This document shows, piece by piece, positions 1-13,200 of a DNA stretch of 64,000 bases (the stretch's first letter is position 1; every line of letters starts with the position of its first letter). Origin of the DNA: Acanthaster planci. Lineage: Eukaryota; Echinodermata; Asteroidea; Valvatida; Acanthasteridae. Below the pieces are notes generated by a model. It was given only the letters and a program-made list of their open reading frames with translations, had not been told where the DNA came from and ran no database searches. The DNA is taken from the NCBI RefSeq assembly GCF_001949145.1, contig NW_019091362.1, forward strand, positions 10,750,031-10,814,030, read 5' to 3'. A program made the position numbers and the translations under genes.

Positions 1-1249
1 TATTCCATGGACAAAACATGAGATGTTTCTCTAAGATAAGCCAAATATATTTATAAAGTAACGACATTTATCGCAGAAAATGTCAACAAGATTAGCTGTT
101 AGTGTCAAACAGTCAACATGCTTTTAAACCACTTGCCAAAGGCATTTTATTTTTGAAAATGCCATCTTTTTAAAACTGAAGTCCTTTACAAAGTTGGACT
201 TTACAAATGCTAACCATTGGTGATGGTGCAACGTATGTTTCAAAACTTTGAGACTGTTTTCACATTGAGGGGTAATGATACACGTCGGCTAAGGCAAAAA
301 TCCAAAATTAATTAACATGTAGGTGTAGTCGGCGATTTCTTCCACTGTCAAGTCTGGCAGCTGCCCATAAGCAGGCTCTCATAAGTCAAGGATCTCCAAT
401 TCCCGGCCACATCTTCAAGTCCCAACCATTTATTTTTTTCTGTTTCGTAAATAATCTCTCATATTTTGAAGTGCACAAATGCAACCGTTGACTAGAGTGA
501 GTTCGCCTGAACCTTTGTTCCATATAGTGTGGGTTATAAGACAGCAGTCGACGTTCAGTTAATTCCATCTCTTCTTCATTGTATGAGTACTTATTTGCTT
601 GTCAAGCCAAAGCAGTGAAACGGAGGACTTAGTCATAATGGTGGATATCATAGATATTCTGATTGCTTTCTAGTCATTGTGTCACGATCCACTGCTTCTA
701 CATTAGAAGGGCTCATTGAAGTAATCTGAGTGGCATGCATGTTTAATGGCATGCTTTTGGAGAATCCTACGTGAATAATAAATGACAATTTCCCATTTTG
801 ACGGATAGCATTTCATGGACACAATTCAGCCAATGTGTGACCTATTTGCCATCTATATGTCTGCCACCCAAGTGTCTTTTGTTTACCAAATAGTATCCCA
901 CAGTGTGTGTGTACCGGTAACATGAACATAATATAAACTATCCATGTTTGAAGCAACTGTGTATATATGGCCTGAGAATTCCAGTCATGATGAAAGAAAG
1001 AGTTGCGCAGTAACCTCGTTGGGGCTAGCACTTTATACATGTACCGGTATATGTGCATTTTTTAATGAAGCAGAATACCCATTGTAAATGTGTACAAAAC
1101 CATTGATTTGACCTCTGCATCATGGTAGAGGGTGCGCAGTGTCAGTGGCTTCCGGTTACTGTGAATCCAGTGTCTCACTTTGTCGCAATATGAAGGGGGA
1201 TTCTTTGCTTGCAGGCCTTTCAATAGCATTTGGGGTTTTTTTTTGCCAG
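1..1249. other. Intron (or upstream intronic sequence) of the dynein gene
   Basis: No exon with dynein similarity is visible. The short ORFs here are AT-rich and have no recognisable protein signature. The stretch ends in a T-rich tract and the acceptor TTTGCCAG at 1242-1249. The first visible exon enters in phase 2, since its first base completes a codon begun in an exon left of the window. Confidence 0.7.
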
Positions 1250-4200
1250 CAATGCGCGGCGTTGGCCTCTCATGATTGACCCTCAGGGCCAGGCCAACAA
1301 GTGGATCAAGAACATGGAGAAGGCCAACAACCTGCATGTTATCAAGCTGACCGACAGCGACTTTGTCCGCACTCTGGAGAACTGCATCCAGTTTGGTACA
1401 CCGGTAGGCCTGCCATTCACAATTATATTTTAGAGGCTTTGTCATTTCTGGTTCACAACAATTTTATGCAGTTCCTTCAAGCCTGTTGGAGTTTCCAAAT
1501 ACATTTGTATGTAGCTCGTTTCAAACACAATATGGTATTGCTTAGGAAGGATTAAAAGATACATGTGCTGTCAGCCTAATGCAATTTATGCATAGCCTAA
1601 ATTTTTAATGTTGATGTGGTAAATGGGGTAATTGTCCATTTGATTTAATTTTTTTGTCCTTTTACACTGCTCAGGTTCATTGTTCAATCTTGTTTTAACA
1701 TAGCTCTGTTGCATTTGTAAAGCGATCAACTGGTAATTTAAAAATGTTGGAGATTGCGTAGTTGATACTATGGTAGAGTCAGGCATGCAACTTTTCCTTG
1801 GATCAGCTGATTTCCTTGTTTTTAACTTCTCACTCATTCCATTAAAAAGTGAAAAACGCTGAAGAAAGTCTTGTCAAGATTGGAATTTCCTTATTTTTTG
1901 GTCAAGGTCGAAGTTGCATGCCTGTAGAGTTTGTACAAGCCATGGCCATTGGCAAACTGTGCTAAATGCAGTGCATGACCAGGCTGCATTTTGGCCTGTC
2001 CAGCTGTAAACAAGTCTCTTCCCCATCTCTCCCCTCTCCCCGCAGGTGCTGCTGGAGAACATAGGGGAGGAGTTGGACCCCTTGCTGGAGCCCCTACTTC
2101 TGAAGCAGACCTTCAAGCAGGGCGGGGCCATCTGCATCCGCCTGGGCGACAGTACCATTGAATACTCCCATGACTTCCGCTTCTACATCACTACCAAGTT
2201 GCGCAACCCCCACTACCTCCCAGAAACCGCCGTCAAGGTTAGTCCGTCGTGCGTCGCGGTTCCACTTGAAAGTCCTCAAGGGCCTGTTTAATTGAGTCTG
2301 CCTTCGTCGACAAGTCAGCAAGGGAACATTCTCTGTACACACACGGACAAGCGCTAAGGGGGGGTGTGAGATAAAGGTTACAAGAACTTTTAATGCATAA
2401 ACAGCAGTGAGGCGTGTAAAGACAGAATGAGCTTGCACTTTTATACTGGAGTCATTATATTGAAGATCATCATTCTTGTGAGAGTACTTTTAACTCAGTC
2501 ATGATGCTGAGATGTATTTAACATCCCATAATCACAAGGACTTAAAATACATTTTCAAAAAATCTTAGAGTCATTCAGTAAAAAGTGTAATATGTAGTGG
2601 ACATACATGCACATACCTTCAGGTTACAATATTTATTTTACATTTGGGCCAATATTAACTGAAAAGTTTATTTCCACAAATCAAGTGTTCATTTTTTGAT
2701 CAATATTTCCGAAACTGAAAATTTCAACTGTAGTTTCCTCTATACTTTCAGAATGCATTGAGATATTGACGATTAATAATTCATTAAAACTGAATTCAGC
2801 AAAGAAAATGGCATAGTCTTATTGATCCATCCACATTTATCAAGCCAATGTGGCTGTTTAGTTTTAACACCAAAAGTTGTAGTCATCTGTCTGGTGTGCT
2901 TCAGGGTTTCTGACCCTCAAGTTCTGGATTTTCAGAGGTTGAATCGTTCAAGCTATGCTGCTTTTAGTAACAAATCAAAAAAGTTCCCATATCATTCTTT
3001 TTTTAGCATTTGCAAGCCCTTCAAGTCAAAGTATTGTATTGCCGCTGTTGTAACCCTCCTGCTGAATCTTGCATGAGTTTCTCATCATCCCCCCAATCTT
3101 CCCCTCCCTCCCTCCCTCCCAATCTGACAGGTGACCTTGCTGAACTTCATGATCACTCCGGAGGGTCTGGAAGACCAGTTGCTGGGCATCGTGGTGGCCA
3201 GGGAGAGGCCGGAGCTGGAAGAGGAGAAGAATGCGTTGATCATTCAGAGTGCTGACAACAAACGGTCAGTCCCGTGTAGACTACGAAATGCCATTTACCG
3301 CTCTGGCAAGGGGCTCGTAAGCATGGTCTTAAACTTTTGCTGGGAACCTGTACATGTACTTGTTTCGTAGTCGTGGGGACAATCTGCTCTGGGCAGGAAC
3401 AAAAGAGGGCATGTTTTAAAATGAAATTGACAGTCGTTTGGTACTCACTCACCAAGTAGGCGCTCGAGTTTATGCATGTTCGACGCTGAGCACATGCAGT
3501 GAATTTAGTCTAGAATATATGGCCTTCGCATGCACGCCAAATGCGTGCAAGAACCCGGTTGGAAAATTTAGTACCATCTGTCTTTCTTTCGCCAGTGGGG
3601 GTGCACTTCAGCTCAGGGCAGATACACTAGATGTCGTGGGTACCCAAAACATTCTGAGGACAATGTTTTGGCGACGCGGTCCTGACTTTCGTAAACGAAA
3701 GAAATTGTCTCCTGAAGACGCAAAGGCCAGGGCATACATTATGGCAAATCAGGACTCATTGATTGAAGAGGCAACTGACCCCTGCGTACTACGGTACCCG
3801 CATGGTAGCGTAGTGCAATTGCAATGACGGCTTGTATTTCGGGTTGCATTTAAGAGGCCATTCTGGGTGGTTTTGCAAGTGCTGTCAGACAACCTGGTCA
3901 AAATGAACCATTTTACTTGTATACAGTGACTCTCGGTAACGCGAGCTCGGGTAAGACGAGACTCTGGTTTAGACAAGCATATTTTGTTAGTCCCGACTGA
4001 ATTGTGCACATTCCTATGCTGGAACAAATGCATAATATGAGCTCGAGTGTTATGAGATCTCGGTTAAGATGAACATTTTTCCCCCACCAGCTGAGTGCTA
4101 ATTTATTGTTATCTGTCAGTTTAGCACAAGCTTTTTTGAAGGCAACATGTCATTCAGCCAGTTTATTCAATTTTGAAAGGTGCTTCCGTAAATTATTCGT

Positions 4201-7200
4201 GTACACAATAGTACAGCACTTCGGTTTTCCCTCACCAAATCAAGCTGTTTGTGTCTGGTGCCGCAAGAGAGACGAACAGTGGGCGTTTGCGGTTCCCGTA
4301 GGCCTACCCAACATAGAAATTCTTTGTGGTGGTTTTGTGCCGCGAAAAGTGCTACAGTATTTAGACAGTGGTGAACCAAAGAAATCTTTCGTTTGATTCC
4401 CCCGCCCTCCAAAATTTCCCCAAGACCAAAGTCCTCCAGGAAACTAATACAAAACCAAACATCCGGCCCCAAAAAATGTCCACCCCCATCAAAAAATCGT
4501 TACCCACGCCCCACTGTAACATGAAAATATCACCCCATCCAATATTGAAATTTCTGTAAGTTCTCAATATAAGAAAATCATGACTGATTCTCAGTCCAAA
4601 AATTCTTAAGAAAATAATATCCACAAGTTTTGAAGAAAAAAGTGCATTCCTCGTTAATAATACATGTAATAATTTTTCACCAAACCCACACTCCTTTCCA
4701 AAGTAAAAACCGATATTTGCCCTCTGTCCACACCATCAATAGCTGGTTTAATTCCTCCCACTTTTACGTGCAACAAGAACAGCTCTGGTGTTGGGTTACC
4801 AACTAAAATGTTAATGTACTTACGTTACGTTGCGCGCATGTGGATCTTATCACGGTGTGCGGGGCCAGGACTTGTGATACGGCATTGCTCCGACATGACT
4901 GGTGGAAAGTCCGCTTTCTCCGTTCTAACATTTCATAATCATTCTTTATTATAAGTTTTATTCATTAAACTGTACATATACATCTCACTTTCATAGCATT
5001 TTAAAGTCCAATGCATATAACAAAACGTACATGCCTTTAGAAAAAAGTTGTACATACTTGTATACCCTTACGCGTTACCTATGGTCGATTGGTGATACAT
5101 GTATTTATGCATGTGTCAAGCAGGACAGCAGGTTTCGCATAAGACGAGGTCGGAATAATACAAGCTAATTTAGTTAGTCCCAAGGCCCTCGTATTAACTA
5201 CAGTCAACTGTACTAATTTAACATTCATCATCAGTCAATCAATTTTGTTGCCAATATCTGCCTTTGTACTCAAAGTTAATGATTCTACAACTATGGAGTC
5301 AATGTTTCTTTGTTTTTAGAAAACTAGGTGGTTCAGTGTACCAAGTTATTCAAATTGATATCTGGAAGTATTCCTGAAATGCCAGTTGCATGACATCATA
5401 GCATTCTGAAGATTCAGGTTGCATTTGCCAGGGTCGACTCCTCTTGTAGCATACATTATTACCTGTAAGACTAGATATGCATTGCACTTCCTGGTTCAAA
5501 ATGACGTCACACTAAGGTGTTCTCTCCGGTTCGTAAGTGACTTCATCACAAAGGCAGTCCCTCCACAATTTGCAGGCTCCTATTGGATGATTGCTGAAGT
5601 TGTGCATTAACTTCCGGTTCCATGGTCCATGTAACCGGCAATCAGTGCATGTGACTCTATGTGCAGTGCATGTGCACTGGGCGTGGTTTAAACTGGAGTG
5701 ATTTACACTTAGTATCCAGATAGACATACATGTACATGTATGGTACATTGCTCTATTGTTTGTCTTCCGTGGTGCAGGTAGAACATGTACAGGTACTCAG
5801 CATCTGTCATGTCTGTGGTTGAGGTCATTGTGCATATATGCTAAACAGCTGTCCATATCCCTTTCAATCATGTTTGTGCATTTTTATGTCTACTGTGTAT
5901 TACAGAGGTACATGTACCAAGAGAATCGATGTTTGCCATGTTATACATCAGTGCATGAGCCAATATATTCATGATCAGTTTAATGACATATGTTGGTAGG
6001 ATGTTTCATGGGGAAAAAGAGAATCTGAACTAAGTCTGCACAGCCTGAGATATGGCGCTTTGACATTGTGCATTAAACAAAGACTCAAATGACTGTTCCT
6101 CAAAGCCTTGGATGTTTTCTACTAACTGTAATGTCTTCCACTTGAACATGTGGCTTAGATATTTTTCATAATTCCAACTTTCCATTTCTTCCTAAGACTG
6201 ATTGACCGATATGTATAGGATACACCCTCCACACACCATTAAACCTTGTATTGTCATTTTTAGCATAAGTAACCGTCCTGTCGTGGAAAATGCCATGTTG
6301 TGACTTCGTGTTGTACACGTACACATGCTTCAACAATCTTGATTTGCCATACTTTAACATACTTAAGTGATCTGGTGGTCATTTTAGTAATTGAGCTGAT
6401 CTAAATGTCGTAACCATTAGTTACGCTCGCCATGTATTTGCTGCAGTGTCCTGTCTGTTCTGCCTCACCATGGCTGTGCTCTTAGCTTTGACAAATGACT
6501 TACAGTAATTGCAAAGACACGACCCGGTGCACATGTTTATCATCGTCCATCAGGCCCAACTTGACAGCGACAGTAAGCCAGAAAGATTTTTCGTGGCTAA
6601 AGCTTCTCTTTAGCCTCTGCATTCAGTGGTCATTTTACCAAATCCACTGCTACAATATACGTACCGTACCGTTCGTGATGCATATGCATGTGTGTGTTCA
6701 CCTGTCATGATGAATTTATGCTTTACTCTACAAATTACTTCAAAGGAAATATGACAAGAACAACACTCTAAGTTTCTAGGAGTATTTTCATTTGCTACTT
6801 TAAATTCCACTATTGCAGTTGAGTTAGAGTAAATGCCCTCCAAAAGTTGGAACAGAATCTCTGATTTCACTTTGTAAAGTGTTTTACATGTGTTGTCACA
6901 CTCCAGTAGTCTGAGATATAAAAAAATGAAGTCGATGGAGTAAGAGTTCCTGGCATAACTGTAAGGATAAGCAGTGGAATGATACAATAATTTTTCGACT
7001 TTGTGGCCACCCAGGCAATTGAAGGAGATCGAGGACAAGATCCTGGAGGTCCTCTCCACGTCCGAGGGCAACATCCTGGAGGATGAGACGGCCATCAAGG
7101 TCCTGTCCTCCTCCAAGGTGCTGGCCAATGAGATCTCGGAGAAACAGGCCATCGCCGAGGAGACGGAGCAGAAGATCGACAAAACCCGCATGGGCTACAA

Positions 7201-10200
7201 GCCCATCGCCGTCCACTCCAGCATCCTGTTCTTCACCATCGCCGACTTGGCCAACATTGAGCCTATGTACCAGTACTCTCTGACCTGGTGAGCTGAAGAA
7301 GTGTCTTCCTCACACGCTGATCTGATTTCAGTGTTCTTTTCCTGACTGTACTGTTCCTTAAAATGGCTTGGCTTGTACCAGCCAGCCGTCTTATGTGTGC
7401 GCACTTGATTCAATTCAGTTTAGTTCAAATCTTTTGTGTTTACCATCACATAGATAGAATTATTGAACATATTAAATTGGGTGTGGATGGAGGTCTCCAA
7501 GAAGTAAAAGCTTGTTGAGTGGAGACCCCACAGTGTGAAGTAAACAAGGAACTTGATTTAATTAATGTTGTCATATTGTTCAAATGTGTGCATTTAAGAA
7601 GAGTGTTTGACTTTTTTTTGGTAGCATGGGTGGGGCTACAAATCAGACATATGTTCCACAGAAACTTGAGCAAACTTAAGCGCACAATGAATCATTGCTT
7701 GCTTTGTTAATACTCTGTTGAAGTCACCCATATTGTATGTAAGCTGGTCCCATGTTACTTTGCAGACCAAACCATTTTACCTCATCCATACATATCTCTT
7801 TTAAAAGCTTGCTTGTTTCCAACTGTATCTTCACATGAAACAGTCTGTCCAGACATTGTATTTAAGCCTCATTAAAGGCTTGTGAATTTTTAAAAGTGGG
7901 GAACTTCGCTTTCATTTCATTGAATGTATTTGGTACAAGAATACATGTATATACAGTATGTGAGTACTCTATCTGCAATGGCTATACGCTATCATAATCC
8001 TAACTTGGTCTCCCATTTTCTCCCATCTGATCCATAGGTTTGTGAATCTCTTTGTCAATGCCATTGAGAATTCAGACAAGTCGGACGACCTTGAGAAGCG
8101 TCTCTTCAACCTGAGGGAGTACTTCACCTATTCTTTGTACTGCAACGTCTGCAGATCTCTCTTTGAGAAAGACAAGGTACATTTATGGTTGGTTGGCAAA
8201 ATTTAATACAAGCCAAAGCAAAGGAAAAGATAAAACTGTATTGTCATTAATGTTGTTTTATGAGGCATTTGCCGTCAACTCTTTTAAACTTTTAAACTTA
8301 AAAAAATTCTGGTAAATGTTAAAATAAGGCTTAAAATTCTCAATCCTCTAAAATTGACTACCCAAACCTCTTTCTAATTTTGGGATGAAGGCAAACTTAT
8401 GGACAGCTGTCATTATCATGATGACATCGCTTTGTGGCCTGACATTTGTCAAATAAATAAGAATCAAATATCACATTCAAGTAATCAAAGGCACATCTTT
8501 TATTTTAAACAAGAAAGGGCTTGATAACCGTATTAATCAATGAATCCCCATCCCTCCTGCCCCTATTCCATCCCCAGCTTCTCTTCTCCTTCCTGCTGTG
8601 CACCAACCTCCTCAAGCATGCCAAGGAAGTGGACGAGGATGAGTGGCGCTTCCTGCTGACTGGTGGCATTGGCCTGGACAACCCCCACTCCAACCCCACC
8701 TCCTGGCTTCCACCAATGTCCTGGGACGAGATCTGCCGGCTGGACGACCTGCCCCGCTTCAGCGGCATGCGCAAGAAGTTCCCTGCCCAGAAGGAGGGTT
8801 GGAAGGCCATTTATGACAGTCCGGTAGGTGGAAACCTGTGATTGACCCTCGTCCAGCATCAATTGTTTTTCAATGGTGTCCTGAGTAGGACTGTATGATG
8901 GAGTACATGACAGGCTCTCATATGCCCTTTCATGACCATCACAAGTCCTCATATGCCCCTTCGAGTCATTCAAAAGTCCTCATTATTTGCCCCCAAAGAC
9001 CCTCACAAGTCCTTGCAATTGCCCTTCGATTCTATCAAAAATCCTGACATGCCCCTTCATGTCCATCACAAGTCTAACACAAGTCCTCATATCCCGCTAC
9101 AAGTCCCTGACAAGTCGTCACATTCCTTTAAAGTCCCTTACATTACCCTTTGACTTCATCAAAAATCATGACATGCCCCTGAGAGTCCATGTCCCTCATA
9201 TGCCCACTCAGTTACAACAGGATACCTCTTGGAAAAAAGAATAAAATTGTGTAATGATGACTTCAAAAATTGTTTTGCCACTACCAGAGTTTCTCAAATG
9301 AATTTGCTTTTTCTTTTAACCGCAAGCTGTGACCCTAAATTTTACCTTGGACATGATGTGATTAACCTTCTATTTATTCCACGGGTGGGGATTTACAGTA
9401 ACGTCCCCTGTACCTTTTTCTCTAATTCCTCCTTAGGAACCACAAAACATGCCGCTGCCTGGGGAATGGGACGAGAACCTAGGCATGTTCCAGAAGCTAC
9501 TTACCCTGAGATGCTTGCGCTCGGATAAGGTACATGTACAGTATAAACCATCCCTTCCCTCCCCTCCTGGGTACCTTTGTCAAATCTGAGTACACATTAA
9601 AAAACTAAAAACAGTTTGAGTATCAAGATGCTGTCTGATATTGTGACCAGAATATAGGCATGATGAAAAGCCTGTAAAGTAACCCAGCTAACATTTTCAG
9701 AGAAAATATACCTTCTTGTGAATTTGTCCAAGGATAGTGGTAGTTGGAAATTAGTGCTGTATGATTGTTTGGAGTGGAAGTAAAATCACAGATGGAAGTC
9801 TGTGGTTGACCAGGCCAGAAACAGGTTAGTTTCTGCACTTGCTGCGTCAGTATTCAATTAAGATTCCCTCATATACATGTAGCCTTGCAGCACAGGAGTG
9901 ATGAAATTTGATTTGCATAATGGGAGGGGTTAAACATCCTTCCGCCTGTAAATGTTCGCTTGTGAAAACAATAGAATGAGCTTGTGTATATTCATGAGGT
10001 GAACCAAGACCTGAGCTAACTACAACATGTGATCCTGCCCGCATCCCATCACTCCACAGGTAGTTCCAGCCATCCAGGCCTTCGTGACCGCCAAGCTGCA
10101 CCGCAAGTTCATCGAGCCGCCACCCTTTGACCTCGGCAAGGCCTTCAACGACAGCCACTGCTGCGCCCCGCTCATCTTTGTCCTGTCACCCGGCAGTGAC

Positions 10201-13200
10201 CCCACAGCCGCTCTGCTCAAGTTTGCAGACGATCAGGTACGTGGTTTTGTGTGCACCCAGAGCAATTGAATGACAAGAAACACATTGTAGTGCACTCAAT
10301 TACAGCTGTCAGTGTGCGTGGGATAGTGATGGGTTATTTCCGATATATGACAGTGATTAATATGGTATTAACAACAGCTTTCACCATCAGTGAAAATGTA
10401 ATTAGTTCATATATCTGCCGTAAAAAGAGCTTTTTTAATGTTTGAAAAGTAATCCGGATATCTGAGGACTGAAGGAAATCAGGGGATTGTCACATATTCT
10501 TTGCTAGATGCCGTTCCAGTTGAACTGTCAGTGGAAAAGGCATTTATTAGCCACTTGAAGTTATTTACTGGTAATCACACCTGACAGATTGGCAGTAGGG
10601 CTGATCAAGCCTTTCTATACTGTGTCTGGCTATGGCTCGCAGTAAGTGGCTTTCATAGATGCATCCATGCATTATTTTCAACCATAGATCGAGTAATAAT
10701 ATGGATTCAGTCTCTGGGTAAAACCTGTCTGAGGCTTAGGAAAAGTTTGCTTGCTCTCAGACATGAGATGAGCCACTACATCGACTGTAATGGCGAAATT
10801 TGATGCGGCTTGTGTTTGCTTTTGTTGGTCGCAGGGTTTTGGAGGCAGTAAGCTTAGCTCTCTCTCCCTGGGCCAGGGACAAGGCCCCATCGCCATGCGC
10901 CTGATTGAGAAGGGCATCAAGGAAGGCACCTGGGTGGTCCTGCAGAACTGTCACCTGGCGGTGTCCTGGATGACCACACTGGAGAAGATATGTGAGGTAT
11001 ATCACACAGTCAGATTTAGCCGTCATAATCGACCACCTTGTGCACCTGTAGTTGCATGGTAGCATGGGTCTTTATGAAATCTCGGTTTTATCTATGGCTA
11101 TTTTTGTACTCCGGAATCAATATCAATATCTGTATTAGACAGTTTCTAGCATTTCTCCAGCAGAAATTGGAGGTGTCATTGAATGTCTTGAAGGTGAAAA
11201 CTGGAGCTGAACCTGGAGAGGAATCCCTCATTTGAAAAATGCTATTGCTCAGCACATGCTAAATTTTAATGCCATTCCAGATTTCTGTGTGGGGCAAACT
11301 AGTGACGCTGCTTCTGAGTCATGTGCTTTTGTTAATCACAAATCAAATTTCACATCAGGTCCCAATAGTCGCTTTTTTTATATACTAGATGGCAAGTGTA
11401 TGATTTGCTTGTACGGGACTTGCGATTTCTCGTCAAGATTTGATCAAAGGTCTGATTTCTTTTTTATGCTTTGTGCATTTATGCAGGCACACTAAATCAT
11501 GGGTTCGTTCCTCTTTTTGCAGGAGTTGAATCCAGAGACCACCCATCCGGACTTCCGTCTCTGGCTGACCTCCTACCCCTCGCCCCACTTCCCCGTCGCC
11601 GTCCTGCAGAACGGCGTCAAGATGACCAACGAGCCGCCCAAGGGGCTCCGCTCCAACGTCATCCGCTCCTACCTGAGTGACCCCATCTCGGACCCGGAGT
11701 TCTTCAACGGGGTCAAGGCTGAGGTCTGTGCACACTCAGAGCCAAGAAAAAATAGCTCACCAAAACCTCCCCTTCAAAAAACCAGCGCTGTCCTCCACTT
11801 GAGTTGCCTTTTCACCCTTGGCTTAAATTACTCCCTCAACATTTCTGCTTCATGAATCCCCTCCAAATCCACTTCTTTTCAGTCAGCCAGTGGAACATTG
11901 TCTCTTTGCATTTAGACAGTGGTTGGCCGGTGCATTTCTCCAATACTTGTTAATAAATCAAGAAACCAGGTATTACGTTGGGGAAGATTTGGTGAGGTTG
12001 AGTTTAAGCTGAGATTGCATGGGCAGCTATGATGGACATGAAGTAGAACTCCATTGCATGCCATGTCTTTCCACATCTCTATATGTACTTCATTCATCTC
12101 TCAAATAAATACATTGTGGTTGTGGGGAATTTGTATCAAAAATGACTGATCCCAATTTGGATGTTTTTAACTTGATGTTATTGGAATTTAATAAGGTTGT
12201 GGCTTCTTCAAAATGTTCATAGAAGACCAACAGGAAATGTGTCTGAAAATCTAAATCTAAAAATGCTGCAGTTTTGTGTCAAAAATATCCAACAACTTGT
12301 TGAAATTCACAGAAGTACTGGTATTTTGCTGTGGAAAAGTGATCACATCGCACTTTTCCTGTAGTTTTTGGTTGTGATTTTTATACAGCATTTGACAGAA
12401 ATTAGTGAACCGGAAACCATACTAGATTCCCAATCTGTAATTATCAACAGCAAAGGCGTGTACTTTTCCCACAATTAACGTTGCATTCCTTGAAAATGTG
12501 CCATTTTTATCCATGCATGTTGCTAGAATTACATCATTCCAACATCATTTCATTTACTCTCCCATTGGTTCATGCTTATATCACCCGTCAAATCATTCAC
12601 CCATAAACACATAGTTCATGCATTTTCTCTTGCTCCTCCTACCCAATGCCCCTGCTTGTTGGGAAATCTCATGCTGTGCCATGAATAACTGTCATCATCT
12701 ACCTGGTCTCCACATGAATGTGCTGTCACATCTGCAGGCTCAGGTATGCCATTGTAGTGGACTTTTTCTGCATTCTATTTTGCCGAAATATGTGGAAATG
12801 ATACAATGACTCTAGAAGTGTTGACAGAAGCTAATGTAATTGTAAGACTAGAAGCCGATTTCACAGTGGTGAAACGTCACTGATGCCACATTTTATTGCG
12901 TCGTAGTGCAACAAATTAAGAGCGATTTCATGAAACTTACACCCTTCATAAGTCCGCGACTGAAAAGTAACAGCTGCTGTAAAAGCCATTATTGGCCTTG
13001 TCCAAGAAATTGAATATTAAAACATGGCAGAGCCATGCAACTTTTCTTGAAATGGAACGTTAGTATGTTGCACGGCTGTGGCTCAAATTTGTGCTGCAAG
13101 GCTCACGCATGGGTCAAATTTACATCATGTTTCATGAAATTGGCGGAAAAATGACTTTTGACCTCATTGAACTTGTGTGTGCTTCCGGAATAAGGTTAGA

